Positions 8,446-17,174 of a stretch of 64,000 nucleotides of DNA are shown here, one piece after another. Source of the stretch: Paenibacillus swuensis (GTDB lineage: Bacteria > Bacillota > Bacilli > Paenibacillales > DY6). A program made the position numbers and the translations under genes. Under the pieces are notes generated by a model. It saw only the letters and a list, made by a program, of their open reading frames with translations. It did no database searches and was not told the origin of the DNA. The DNA lies in contig NZ_CP011388.1 of assembly GCF_001644605.1 (NCBI RefSeq), forward strand, positions 2,756,501-2,820,500, read 5' to 3'. Positions within the stretch are counted from its first letter, which is position 1. Every line of letters starts with the position of its first letter.

Positions 8446-9285
8446 TTATTTGAGGTTAAACTGCATGCCTTCCTGAAACTTTTTGCCGAATATAAAGAAC
8501 ATCACGATAATCGGCAGCGTCAGCAACACGGAAGCGGCGTATAATGGCCCGGGATAAGTTTTGTAGGGCGCGAACATTTGGGACAAAAGCACATTTAACG
8601 TTAGTAATTCATCGCTGCGCACAACGATCATATCCCAGAGAAGCTCTGTCCAACGTTCCATCAGCAGGAACAGGAAAACCACAGTCGTGATCGACTTGGA
8701 CATCGGCAGCATGATGCGGTACATGATTTTGAAATCGCTGGCTCCGTCCAGTTTAGCTGCTTCAATGAAGACGGTTGGAATGGCTTTGAAGAAATTCGTA
8801 TACATGAAGATCGCCCATAAACTGACGGCTTTCGGGAGGATCATCCCCATATAGGAGTCGTACAATCCTGCATTCTGCACAATAAGGAACGTCGGAATGA
8901 GCAGAATAATCGCCGGGAAGAACATATGGAACAAGACAAAATTGTTAATGGTATCCCGGCCCCGAAAATTGAGTTTAGCCAGAGCGTACGCAACCATTAC
9001 ACCGGACACCATCATTAAGGCGGTGGAGGCTAAGGAAACGAACGCGCTGTTGAAAAAGGAATGAAGCCAAGGGCGCGGCGTGCCCGTCTCACCCCCGGCG
9101 AAAAGCCATTCGTAAGACTTGAGTGAGAAGGAGCTTGGCACCATCTTGCGGTCGACCTGACTCCAATCCGCGAAGGAATGGAGCACCATGTATAAATACG
9201 GATATACCATCACGAACAGCAGACCGTATGCGATTGTGTATCGTGCAGCGAGACGGCTTTTCTTGTTGCGTTTAGATCCAACCAT
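8446..9285 (-). CDS. Carbohydrate ABC transporter permease, MalG type
   Basis: Six predicted membrane segments and the cytoplasmic EAA loop (FIEAAKLDGASDFKIMYRIM, which contacts the ATPase) identify a MalG-type permease of about 279 residues. I chose ATG at 9285, which has GGGGGAAA just upstream and begins MVGSKRNKK. A frame from 9336 would add 17 residues inside the preceding gene. The start overlaps the end of the MalF-type gene by 14 bp, so the two are coupled. No ATPase gene is present, which is usual because a shared MsmX-like ATPase serves many importers in Bacillales. Confidence 0.9.
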   Translation of the reverse strand: MVGSKRNKKSRLAARYTIAYGLLFVMVYPYLYMVLHSFADWSQVDRKMVPSSFSLKSYEWLFAGGETGTPRPWLHSFFNSAFVSLASTALMMVSGVMVAYALAKLNFRGRDTINNFVLFHMFFPAIILLIPTFLIVQNAGLYDSYMGMILPKAVSLWAIFMYTNFFKAIPTVFIEAAKLDGASDFKIMYRIMLPMSKSITTVVFLFLLMERWTELLWDMIVVRSDELLTLNVLLSQMFAPYKTYPGPLYAASVLLTLPIIVMFFIFGKKFQEGMQFNLK

Positions 9286-10147
9286 TGCGTTTCCCCCACA
9301 TTTCCAGCAGTTTTCGAATCCCGAAGATGGAGACAAAGGTAGCTACGGATGCAAGCAGCGCGACGGCTGAAGCATATCCGGCTTTCAGATTTCTGAAGGC
9401 TTGATTGAAAATCTCCATTTGCCAGGTATTCGTTGCGAAATTCGGTCCACCGCCCGTTAATTGATACACCTCGGTGAAGATGCTGAATGTTACCCCGAAC
9501 GACAGAATCAAAGTTGTGTACAAAGCAGGATAGAGCAGCGGCAGCGTAATGCGCCAGAAGCGTTGCCGATCCGAGACGCCGTCAATCGCGGCTGCTTCAT
9601 AAATTTCATTGTCGATGCTGGACAAACCCGACGTAAGGATTAAGGCGTAATAGCCGGTGAATTTCCATGCCAAAATGAGTCCGACAACAAACAGGGCTGC
9701 GATCGGGGTTCCCAGCCAATCCACCTGAATGCCAAGCTTGCGGAGCGAGGTGTTGAGTGGGCTTGTATACGAAAGAATCCCCTTCACGATCAGAGATGAC
9801 ACTACGCCTGAAGACAGATAAGGCAAGAAAAATCCGATAAGAAACAAGCTTTTTAATCTGGGTAAACTATGCACGATGACGGCGACCGCCATAGCCATAG
9901 CAGTAACAAGAGGGACGAAAATCATCATGAATTTATACGTCACCCAGAACGCCGCATGTACAGCCTTGGAACTCAAAGCATCCGCGAAGTTGCTGAAACC
10001 CACAAAATTATAAGAAGGAGCAATAAGATCCCAGTCGGTAAAAGAAAGATAGAAGGACCAAAGGAGCGGTCCGAAAAAAAAGAGGACTGAGTAGATCAAG
10101 TAAGGGCTGGTGAATAGCCAGCCTAATCGGTTATTGTTCTTTTCCAT
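9272..10147 (-). CDS. Carbohydrate ABC transporter permease, MalF type
   Basis: A 291-residue integral membrane protein with about six membrane segments and the EAA loop IYEAAAIDGVSDRQRFWRIT near residue 182. The N-terminal PYLIYSVLFFFGPLLWSFYLSFTDW pattern is typical of MalF/UgpA-type sugar permeases (first half only quoted here as a type). It pairs with the downstream MalG-type gene to form the channel and takes substrate from the binding protein encoded 15 bp upstream. Substrate is inferred to be a mannose-containing oligosaccharide from the GH130 and DUF1861 genes of the operon. Confidence 0.9.
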   Translation of the reverse strand: MEKNNNRLGWLFTSPYLIYSVLFFFGPLLWSFYLSFTDWDLIAPSYNFVGFSNFADALSSKAVHAAFWVTYKFMMIFVPLVTAMAMAVAVIVHSLPRLKSLFLIGFFLPYLSSGVVSSLIVKGILSYTSPLNTSLRKLGIQVDWLGTPIAALFVVGLILAWKFTGYYALILTSGLSSIDNEIYEAAAIDGVSDRQRFWRITLPLLYPALYTTLILSFGVTFSIFTEVYQLTGGGPNFATNTWQMEIFNQAFRNLKAGYASAVALLASVATFVSIFGIRKLLEMWGKRNGWI

Positions 10148-10162
10148 TAGAATAAACTCCCT

Positions 10163-11482
10163 TTATTGAAGAACGCCTTCGATAGCTTCCTTCATATTGG
10201 CCCATCCTTCTTCCGGGGTGATTTTTCCCCGTACCACTTTGTTGAATGCTTCTTGGCCGATTAACGTCTGCAAATCGACAAATTGGCCGTTATCCATAGG
10301 TGGAATGGCGTTAACCACGTTTTCGGCATAAGGTTTAAGCTCTGGGTTCTGTTCCAGCAGCGGTTTAAACGCCGGATTGGTCGTCATATCATCACGGGCA
10401 GGAGGAAGCTTAGTGGTTTCAAACCATTCCACGTCATTCTCGTCATTGGCATACACCCATTGAATGAATTCGAATGCGGCTTTCTGTTCAGCTTTCGAAG
10501 CCTGAGCATAGATGACCAAGCCTTTCGTATCTGCGAACGTCTTGCTGGTTGCCGGGTCCATTCCGTCGGGAACAGGAGGCATCGAAAGCGCGAAGGTTTC
10601 ATTCAGTTTCAATTCGGGAAACTTTTCTTCCCACATCGAGAAAGTCCAGGGCCCAATATCCACAAAGGCGCCCACGCCTGTTTCGAAGGGCTCGACAACC
10701 GTTTGTGATAGAATCCCGTTCGCTTTTCTTAGGTCATCCATAAATGTGAGAGCTGTGATGCCTGCATGGTCATCCGCTACAAAGTCATCCCCTTCGATAA
10801 ACTTGTTACCTTCAGAGGCGGCGTTATAAAGCATGAAAAAATCGAACCAACGCATATAGAAGGTAGGGTCGGCCAAATCCGGCTTGGCCCACATGTATTT
10901 ATCCGGAAACTTCGCCTTCAGCTTCGTGGTTGCTTCGAGCATTTCACTGTAGGTTTGCGGGACCTTCGTTACGCCGGCTTCCTTCAAAATGTCAATACGC
11001 CAACCAAAGAGCATGGCATTCGAGTACACGGGCAGCACATATTGATTGCCGTCAGCAAATTTCCATGGGGCAACAGTGCCTGACATGTTTCGGTTTTTGA
11101 TGATTTCATCAAAACCTTCTAAAGTGTTTAGAGGAACCAGAGCTTTACTGTTCGCTAACTGGGCGGCAAAACCCCGGTTCATATTCTCCGACATCGTAGG
11201 CGCCGCTTTGCCGACCAGGGCGGACTGGATACTGGCTTCCGATGTAGGTGACTCTTTAATCGGGCTCACTTCGATCTTTACTTTAGGATTTACTTTACCG
11301 TAAGCCGCGGCTAATTCTTTCCAGTAAGCCTGCTGGGGCGGATTTGGTGCTGCCCAGAATTCAATAGTTGTCACACCGTCCGAACGTTCCCCTGCGCTGT
11401 TACTGTTCTTATCCGTGGAACATGCAACTAAGGCGGTACAAGTAATGGCTGTTACGAGGAGTGCGGAAAGCAGCTTGTTCAT
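10163..11482 (-). CDS. Extracellular sugar-binding lipoprotein of the mannoside-type importer
   Basis: A 439-residue family-1 solute-binding protein. The N-terminus is a lipoprotein signal: Lys at residue 3, a hydrophobic core, then a lipobox reading LVAC with the modified Cys near residue 21, followed by a Ser/Asn-rich linker. The body has the usual features of this family: TTIEFWAAPNPPQQ at the start and PVYSNAMLFGWRIDILKEAG in the middle. It delivers sugar to the two permeases encoded next. It is the first gene of the operon, directly behind the divergent regulator's operator region. Confidence 0.9.
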   Translation of the reverse strand: MNKLLSALLVTAITCTALVACSTDKNSNSAGERSDGVTTIEFWAAPNPPQQAYWKELAAAYGKVNPKVKIEVSPIKESPTSEASIQSALVGKAAPTMSENMNRGFAAQLANSKALVPLNTLEGFDEIIKNRNMSGTVAPWKFADGNQYVLPVYSNAMLFGWRIDILKEAGVTKVPQTYSEMLEATTKLKAKFPDKYMWAKPDLADPTFYMRWFDFFMLYNAASEGNKFIEGDDFVADDHAGITALTFMDDLRKANGILSQTVVEPFETGVGAFVDIGPWTFSMWEEKFPELKLNETFALSMPPVPDGMDPATSKTFADTKGLVIYAQASKAEQKAAFEFIQWVYANDENDVEWFETTKLPPARDDMTTNPAFKPLLEQNPELKPYAENVVNAIPPMDNGQFVDLQTLIGQEAFNKVVRGKITPEEGWANMKEAIEGVLQ

Positions 11483-11512
11483 GGAAGATCCTCCTTATGT
11501 CTGGTCATGCTA

Positions 11513-11524
11513 TGTAACGTTACA
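11513..11524. promoter_or_regulatory. LacI-type operator 1
   Basis: TGTAACGTTACA is a perfect palindrome of the kind bound by LacI-family repressors (central CG). It lies 30 bp before the binding-protein ATG, in the promoter region of the minus-strand operon. Confidence 0.7.
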
Positions 11525-11532
11525 AAATATAT

Positions 11533-11546
11533 TGTAAGCGCTTATG
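11533..11546. promoter_or_regulatory. cre-like site (CcpA)
   Basis: TGTAAGCGCTTATG matches the catabolite-responsive element consensus TGWAARCGYTWNCW at all but the last two positions. It is next to operator 1, so carbon catabolite repression of the operon is likely. Confidence 0.6.
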
Positions 11547-11655
11547 AACTTTATTATGAATATTTTGTAATGCAAATGTCAAGTGATTATTAAGGTGAGT
11601 TATTGGGTGTCCGCTCTGTTAGGTAAGTGTCATGATTCCATTTACTTTTCATAAA

Positions 11656-11667
11656 AGTAACGTTACA
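11656..11667. promoter_or_regulatory. LacI-type operator 2
   Basis: AGTAACGTTACA repeats the core GTAACGTTAC of operator 1 about 143 bp away, just before the lacI-type gene. Two spaced operators fit looping or autoregulation. Confidence 0.65.
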
Positions 11668-11723
11668 ATAATTTGAATATGACTTGATTAGCGTGAATTA
11701 GATAGGGAAAAGGAGGAATCGGC

Positions 11724-12746
11724 ATGAAATCCAAAATAACGATGCAACGTATCGCAGATGAACTCAAGTTATCCAAAAACTCTGTATCCCAGGCGTTGTC
11801 AGGGAAAGACGGTGTAAGTGAAGAGACGCGCCGGTTAATTCTGGAGACCGCGGAACGGCTAGGTTATGAGTATACGAAATCGAAGAAGTTGCAGCATTCG
11901 GAAACCGCAAAGACGGGAACGATTGCTTTGATCGCTTCTGATTTTGCGTTTAGTATGCAAGGGTTTTTCGGTGAAATTTACTTAAGCATAGAAAGAGAAG
12001 CACGAGAGGAAGGGTATGAGGTCATCATCCAGTCCGTGGATGCGGAGTCTGCTGAGCAGAAGATTCTTCCTCCGTTTCTCCTGAATAAATCCGTGGACGG
12101 CGTGATTATACTTTCCCACATTACGACGGATTATATTAATGATGTCATTGCAACAGGTATTCCTGCGGTGTTGATTGATCACCATCATCCGCGCATTCAA
12201 GCGGACAGCATCCTAACGAATAACAGGTACGGCGCATATGATGCGGTTCGATATCTGATTGAGCTTGGGCATAGACGCATCGGATTTCTCGGCAACGTCC
12301 GGTTCTCTCCGAGCTATGCCGAGAGGATGGACGGCTTCCGAATGGCCATGGATGAAAGGGATTTACCGGTTATGAAGGAATGGATGCTGACGGAGGCCGT
12401 GGAAGAAAGTGCTTATGTTACACAACAAGTACAAGCCTTATCGGAGCAACCCACGGCCTGGTTCTGCGTCAACGACGGGTTGGGCTTCTTCTTGAACGCG
12501 GCGCTGCGGCAACAAGGTCTGCACATACCGGAGGACGTGTCGGTAGTTAGTTTCGATAACGGCTACCTCTCCCGGGTTTCCGCTCCACCCACAACGACCG
12601 TGGACGTGAACCTGAAGCTCTTCGCGGTAAAAGCCGTGGAACGGCTTATGGAACGGTTGCGTGAACCAGATGAGCCGTACACGGAGCTGTTGCTGCCAAC
12701 CCGGTTATTGATACGTGAGTCTACGGGGCCTGTGAAAGGGGAATAA
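11724..12746 (+). CDS. LacI/GalR-family transcriptional regulator
   Basis: A 340-residue regulator with the N-terminal LacI helix-turn-helix (TMQRIADELKLSKNSVSQAL, residues about 6-25) and hinge region, then a periplasmic-binding-protein-like sensor domain. The sensor contains the usual ALIASDFAF-type first strand, GHRRIGFLGN near residue 185 and the late SVVSFDNGYLSR motif. It is divergent from the mannoside-type operon and shares with it a 240-bp region carrying two copies of the GTAACGTTAC palindrome. It probably represses that operon until the sugar binds. GGAGG precedes the ATG. Confidence 0.9.
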   Translation: MKSKITMQRIADELKLSKNSVSQALSGKDGVSEETRRLILETAERLGYEYTKSKKLQHSETAKTGTIALIASDFAFSMQGFFGEIYLSIEREAREEGYEVIIQSVDAESAEQKILPPFLLNKSVDGVIILSHITTDYINDVIATGIPAVLIDHHHPRIQADSILTNNRYGAYDAVRYLIELGHRRIGFLGNVRFSPSYAERMDGFRMAMDERDLPVMKEWMLTEAVEESAYVTQQVQALSEQPTAWFCVNDGLGFFLNAALRQQGLHIPEDVSVVSFDNGYLSRVSAPPTTTVDVNLKLFAVKAVERLMERLREPDEPYTELLLPTRLLIRESTGPVKGE

Positions 12747-12800
12747 AGTTGTAACTATATCGCCTCAGGAAGCGTATTTATTCTAAAGGAGGCGAGGATC

Positions 12801-13304
12801 ATGGATTTGTATTTTCGGGACAATTTCTTTAGCAGCGGGATGACGGAGATTCTCAACGAACAGGAACATGCTGTGGGTCAAGTGGATTTGAAGAGTGCCT
12901 TTGGCTCTGCAATTGATGTATATGGACCAGAGGGGCAGCTGCTATGTAAGGGAAGTTTTCCGTTCCTTTCGGGAAAATGGGAAATTACCGATGTGAACGA
13001 TGAACGAATCGGTGTGTTAAAAGGTCGGTTTTCGTTATTTACCAAGAAATTCACCTATGAAACCGGTACACGGGGCAGTTATGAGATTCTCTCTCCGGCA
13101 TTCTCTAAAGAATACGAGGTTATGGATGAATCAGGTGCGCGCATTACAAGGTTTGAACAAGTAAACGGTTGGTTCTCTTCAGGCGCATTTCTTCTGAGCA
13201 ATCAGGGTGAGGTGCTGGATTCTTATGAACTTGTCGCTGTGATTATGGGAATGTACGCCATTCAAAAAAGACAACAAGCGGCGGCAAGCAACTCAACTAT
13301 ATAA
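12801..13304 (+). CDS. LURP-one-related (YxjI-like) protein
   Basis: A 167-residue protein with beta-rich, tubby-like character: a repeated pattern of short strands such as AIDVYGPEGQLLCKGSFPFLSG and KFTYETGTRGSYEI. This resembles the LURP-one-related/YxjI family, whose role in bacteria is unknown; the tubby fold may bind phospholipid. No signal peptide is seen. It follows the lacI-type gene by 54 bp and has its own AAAGGAGGCGAGG site. The link to the regulator is positional only. Confidence 0.6.
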   Translation: MDLYFRDNFFSSGMTEILNEQEHAVGQVDLKSAFGSAIDVYGPEGQLLCKGSFPFLSGKWEITDVNDERIGVLKGRFSLFTKKFTYETGTRGSYEILSPAFSKEYEVMDESGARITRFEQVNGWFSSGAFLLSNQGEVLDSYELVAVIMGMYAIQKRQQAAASNSTI

Positions 13305-13405
13305 GAGAATGGGATTAATGTAGTCATATGGTTTCGGCTCTCTATAACGTGAGGATAGGCTTATTCGTGGTCTAGTCGGAAGCAGTTAAGTACCTATAAA
13401 TGAGG

Positions 13406-13546
13406 CAAAATAGCGATATCCCAATGGCTCAGTAGGAGTGGAAGGGTTCAAGAAGATTGGAAGGGGTAGTGGTGTCGGAGCAGTTATGCACTCAGTATCT
13501 CTAAAATATACAAAATAGCGATATCCCATTGGCTCAGGAGGAGCGG
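13406..13546 (+). repeat. Two direct copies of a 36-bp intergenic repeat
   Basis: Copies at 13406-13441 and 13511-13546 differ at only a few positions and share the core AGCGATATCCC. The flanks before each copy are also alike, so a unit of about 105 bp seems to be duplicated. A third, inverted copy lies at 14861-14894 beyond the transposase gene. The gap 13305-13803 holds only this and the low-complexity repeat; I see no gene in it. Confidence 0.8.
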
Positions 13547-13550
13547 AAGC

Positions 13551-13697
13551 AGTGCCAGTAGTGCAAGTGCAGTAGTGCCAGTGCAGTGCAGTGCAGTGCC
13601 AGTGCAGTGCCAGTACAGTGCCAGTGCAGTGCCAGTACAGTGCCAGTGTAATGGCAGTACCAGTGTAGTACCAGTGTAGTGCCAATACCAGTGCGAA
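13551..13697 (+). repeat. Low-complexity AGTGCC/AGTGCA tandem repeat
   Basis: About 145 bp built from short, drifting units such as CAGTGCCAGTG and CAGTACAGTGCC, roughly 11-23 bp apart. A minus-strand frame across it would encode only a Trp/His-rich low-complexity peptide and is not taken as a gene. Confidence 0.85.
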
Positions 13698-13765
13698 TCC
13701 GCATACGGATGTAAATAGAGTTCGTTACAGCTGAGTAAGTTGATTATTATAAAAAGCTCTCAAAA

Positions 13766-13779
13766 TTAGCTGAGTCAAT
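13766..13779 (+). repeat. 14-bp direct repeat flanking the transposase gene, left copy
   Basis: TTAGCTGAGTCAAT occurs here and again at 14863-14876, on either side of the transposase gene. The right copy is part of a full 36-bp-type repeat, the left one is not. This could be a footprint of insertion into such a repeat, but no matching terminal inverted repeats are visible just inside. Confidence 0.55.
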
Positions 13780-13803
13780 TTACTTCAATAAATACTTTAA
13801 ATT

Positions 13804-14715
13804 TTAAGCTGCAAATTGTACAGGTTCTGGCATCCGAGCAGGGGCAATTAATTGTTTATAGGTGATTGTGGCCGTGGTTGCGAGCATCTTGAATAGCCTG
13901 ACAACGCCTCTGTTTGGACGAACCGAATTAATCGTGCGGAAACAAAGTTCATCCAGATAAGCTTGAAGATGCTTCGGACTTACGCCGAAATACCTGTCGT
14001 TGATGCTGTCGGTGACCATTTGGCAGAATAGGCGTAACGTTTCGGAGGCTCTAAAATCATTCTCGTATTTATAAACGTTTGGGTTTCTAACTTGAGAAGA
14101 AACATGCTCCATAATAAACCGGTCATAGTCGACATCAAGAGGCTCCCTTGATGTAGGGCGGGACGGGAGATGAACTTGCTTTAACTTAAAATAAGTCACC
14201 TCGCCAAAAAAGTTCGTAGTCGCACCGGCTATAAACGGTACTTGGTTTAGCTGAGGTTGAGAGGATTCCTTCCAATAATTCGTGTGATTATAATTGGAGA
14301 AAGTAATGTCAACTAACCCCGTCAGAAGCTGCTTCGCATCGGCGCAAGAGATGGCGTGGCGGATTTTGTGGAAGATGAGCCAGGCTGTTTTGTAAGTGAC
14401 AGAGAGGATTTGGGTAAGTTGCACCGCGTTCGTGGAAGAGTCTGGATCCGCAAGCAGAAACAACGCTGGAAACCACTTATGCAGTGAAGTGCGGCTGCCT
14501 TCCATAACGGTTCCTTTAATGAGGGAGGTTTGGCGCCGACAGGCTTGGCATTGATACAAAGGAAGTCTCCGCGTCGTCATGACCGTAGCGCCGTTGTGCC
14601 CGCAATGAGAACAGTGAAACCCGTTACCCCACCGCAATGCAGCCAGTATATCCACACATGACTCTTCATCCCGATACTTCTTACAAAACTGCTCAACCGT
14701 AACGGCACCCGCCAT
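13804..14715 (-). CDS. IS1595-like transposase, apparently catalytically degenerate
   Basis: A 303-residue protein with the layout of IS1595-type transposases: an N-terminal zinc ribbon (CSHCGHNG near residue 35 and CQACRRQTS near residue 56), the middle SVTYKTAWLIFHKIRHAI helix region, and the C-terminal GVSPKHLQAYLDELCFR motif. The family's VDE-type acidic motif should follow the middle region, but here the text reads GLVDITFSNYNH. The TDGW-type second acidic motif is also not recognisable. The frame is nonetheless intact. It may be a dead element, or a transposase-derived protein kept for another use. GGAGGGTAGTC precedes the ATG. Confidence 0.7.
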   Translation of the reverse strand: MAGAVTVEQFCKKYRDEESCVDILAALRWGNGFHCSHCGHNGATVMTTRRLPLYQCQACRRQTSLIKGTVMEGSRTSLHKWFPALFLLADPDSSTNAVQLTQILSVTYKTAWLIFHKIRHAISCADAKQLLTGLVDITFSNYNHTNYWKESSQPQLNQVPFIAGATTNFFGEVTYFKLKQVHLPSRPTSREPLDVDYDRFIMEHVSSQVRNPNVYKYENDFRASETLRLFCQMVTDSINDRYFGVSPKHLQAYLDELCFRTINSVRPNRGVVRLFKMLATTATITYKQLIAPARMPEPVQFAA

Positions 14716-14860
14716 AGACTACCCTCCTTAAATTAACCAATACATATAAATTTATAAACTCATTATACCAAACAAATGTTCTTATTTCAATATGAAATGT
14801 ATATTTTTTCAAATTACTTCGCGTCTGGGACAAAGTGAGACCCGTAATCATCATCCAAAA

Positions 14861-14894
14861 ATTTAGCTGAGTCAATGGGATATCGCTATTTTTG
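14861..14894 (-). repeat. Third, inverted copy of the intergenic repeat
   Basis: Read on the minus strand this matches the copies at 13406 and 13511 (core AGCGATATCCC). It lies on the other side of the transposase gene in opposite orientation. The rest of 14716-15041 shows no gene. Confidence 0.75.
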
Positions 14895-15041
14895 TGGTTT
14901 AGGAGATAGTTCAATGCAATTCCTGACTCGACACCAACACGGGATCATCCATATTATACTTGCCCCTTGACCGTCTTCCCCGAAGGTTGTATCGTTATGC
15001 TATCATATTACAATTCATAACAACCTGAAAGGAATACGCAA

Positions 15042-15563
15042 ATGCAGACGCGTTTTGTCATAGAAGCTGTAATGCTCGCTATTTATGGGCATTTACTGTT
15101 GCCGGATAAGCCGGTGGAATATATCATCCCCTCCTCAACTGTAGGGGAGTTACATGAAATTGCAAACAGTGAAGATCCGGTGATGCCTGACCCGGAGGAT
15201 GACCGACATGCCAAGGAATCGATTCGTGAGCTAATAAAATTCTTTGAACAGCCATTCTACGCGAAGCGAATCCGAAACAGCCTGGTCGCGCCGTGGCGCA
15301 AAAGTCCCGCTTTGCCCATTCATGAGAATGTGTCGCTTACCGTCATTTATGCTACAGAAAGCGCGCAATACGGCGAGAAGTTCGATCCGGTGGAGACGGA
15401 GCTGATGCTGACAGCCATTCACGAAAAGGCGCCACTGTTGACGGATCAAGTGGATATGATTGAACGGATGCTTGAGGCGGGTGTGCCCGTGTTGATCGTG
15501 GACATTGACGATTTTGAGTACGCGCTGGATGAAGGAATTGAACGTTACTATAGCGATTTATAA
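15042..15563 (+). CDS. Conserved hypothetical protein
   Basis: A 173-residue acidic protein without signal peptide or membrane segment. The first 30 residues are hydrophobic and mixed (FVIEAVMLAIYGHLL, VEYIIPSSTV), the middle has an IRELIKFFEQPFYAKRI helix, and the end is acidic (VDIDDFEYALDEGIERYY). Proteins of this look occur in Paenibacillus-type genomes, but I do not know a function. It has its own terminator and no obvious operon partner. The start has an AAAGGA site 8 nt upstream. Confidence 0.65.
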   Translation: MQTRFVIEAVMLAIYGHLLLPDKPVEYIIPSSTVGELHEIANSEDPVMPDPEDDRHAKESIRELIKFFEQPFYAKRIRNSLVAPWRKSPALPIHENVSLTVIYATESAQYGEKFDPVETELMLTAIHEKAPLLTDQVDMIERMLEAGVPVLIVDIDDFEYALDEGIERYYSDL

Positions 15564-15594
15564 GGATTACATCGTTTATCTCATTAGCTAGCTC

Positions 15595-15613
15595 TGCCCT
15601 GCGGCAGGGCTTT
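15595..15613 (+). terminator. Terminator after the 173-aa gene
   Basis: GCCCT (15595-15599) pairs with AGGGC (15605-15609) around a 5-nt loop, followed by TTTTG. Confidence 0.7.
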
Positions 15614-15806
15614 TGTTTATTTTCTGATGAATTCCTATTTAATTAGGTTAAGAAGGAAATTCCATATCGCTGTGTGGCCGTAGTACGTTGGTTTTAAATC
15701 AGCGACAATCGGCCGACATTTGGAACCTCTTTGGATTGTGGTAGAATAAAGCCATAGGATCATCATTTTGGTAAATACTACAATACAGTCAAAAGAGGGG
15801 TTATGG

Positions 15807-17048
15807 ATGGGACAAGCTAAACATGCGGCAACCGTCTCGCTCGTCGCCATGGGCGCGGGATTTCTGGCAACGTTACCGTTTCAGGACAATCATGTAGGGG
15901 AGCTGCTGCAAAGCGGCTTTGAGGCCGGATTAGTCGGCGGTTTGGCGGACTGGTTCGCCGTAACGGCGCTCTTCCGTCATCCGCTGGGCATTCCGATTCC
16001 GCATACCGCTCTGTTGCCGAAGAATCGGGATCGAGTGGTGGATTCTCTGATTAGCGCGATCGAGAATGATTTGCTGACGGAAGAAAGTCTGAAGGCGAAA
16101 GTGGCGGAGCTGCGTATTCATGAACGATTACTCAGCCTTGCTGAAGAGCGGCTGGCTGAAGGCTCGGCGGCGGTCGTTTCCATGGCCGAGTATGGGTTAA
16201 GACAGTTACAACCTGCTCAGGTGGTGGAATGGATTTATCCCATGCTGCGGTCACAGGCGGAGAGCTTTGATTTACGCTCCGTGCTAAACCGGGTGCAGCA
16301 AGAGATTATTCATCGGGGATACGATGAACAAGCGGTAAGTTTTCTTTTGGATAAGGCAGAGAACTTGGTGGGGGATCCGCATTTCCGGCAACAGGTCGGC
16401 GCTATGGCCGCAGAGGCATTATCGAAGCTTCAGGTCAACGGACTGATGCAGCTGGCGCTGAATGCCTTTATTGGGTACATGACAGAAGAAAAGCTGGGCA
16501 CCATGATTCAGAATATGCTGTTGAACAATATCCAGGAGATGAAAGCAAACCAGGAGCATCCGCTTCGAATGCTGCTGTTGCTGGAAATCCGCCGGATGAT
16601 TGTCAGTGCGGACGAGAATCCCAAGTTGTTGGAGGCATTGGAAGGCTGGCGCGCTTCGGTGCTGAATCATCCGGAAACACCGGAGAAGCTGGCCAAAATA
16701 TTGGACGATTTAAGACATAAGGCGCTGCAGTTTATTTCGGGACCGGGGTTTGAGGAACAGTATGTTCAGCCGTTACTACGCAAAGTCGTGGATCATCTGA
16801 GGAACAGCCCCGATCTGATGGATAAGGTACAGATTTGGTTGCAGAGTCAGTTGTCCCGCCTAATTGAAGCCAACCATAGTAAAATCGGCCAACTTATACG
16901 GGAGAACGTGGATAAGTTCGACAACAAGATGCTGATTGAGATGATGGAGGACAAAATTGGTAAAGATCTGCAATGGATTCGCGTCAACGGGGCGGTTTGC
17001 GGGTTTTTGATCGGGATTATTCTTCAAGGCATTAAATTTATGGTATAG
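15807..17048 (+). CDS. DUF445-family membrane protein
   Basis: A 413-residue protein with the DUF445 pattern: an N-terminal hydrophobic segment, then GFEAGLVGGLADWFAVTALFRHPLGIPIPHTALLP (only its GGLADWFAVTALFR core is diagnostic), a long helical middle, and a C-terminal membrane helix preceded by DLQWIRVNGAVCGFLIG. The family has no established function; members are thought to be envelope proteins. ATG 15807 is chosen because AGAGGGG lies 6 nt upstream; the longer TTG-started frame from 15768 lacks such a site. It is monocistronic with a strong terminator. Confidence 0.85.
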   Translation: MGQAKHAATVSLVAMGAGFLATLPFQDNHVGELLQSGFEAGLVGGLADWFAVTALFRHPLGIPIPHTALLPKNRDRVVDSLISAIENDLLTEESLKAKVAELRIHERLLSLAEERLAEGSAAVVSMAEYGLRQLQPAQVVEWIYPMLRSQAESFDLRSVLNRVQQEIIHRGYDEQAVSFLLDKAENLVGDPHFRQQVGAMAAEALSKLQVNGLMQLALNAFIGYMTEEKLGTMIQNMLLNNIQEMKANQEHPLRMLLLLEIRRMIVSADENPKLLEALEGWRASVLNHPETPEKLAKILDDLRHKALQFISGPGFEEQYVQPLLRKVVDHLRNSPDLMDKVQIWLQSQLSRLIEANHSKIGQLIRENVDKFDNKMLIEMMEDKIGKDLQWIRVNGAVCGFLIGIILQGIKFMV

Positions 17049-17096
17049 GTTCCCAGGTAACTTTAGATGGAGAGCTTATAGGTAATACCGGTGGTA

Positions 17097-17125
17097 AACC
17101 AAGGAGGTGACTCCTTGGTTTTTTG
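17097..17125 (+). terminator. Terminator after the DUF445 gene
   Basis: AACCAAGGAG (17097-17106) pairs perfectly with CTCCTTGGTT (17111-17120) around GTGA, followed by TTTT. Confidence 0.9.
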
Positions 17126-17174
17126 ATTTTCAAGGGGGGATGCAGGGCAGTACGAAATGTTATGCTCCTTTGTG

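Noticed and set aside
13386-13685. Minus-strand frame rich in Trp, His and Thr
   Set aside because: It is a translation of the low-complexity AGTGCC repeat and the intergenic repeats, with no ribosome-binding site.
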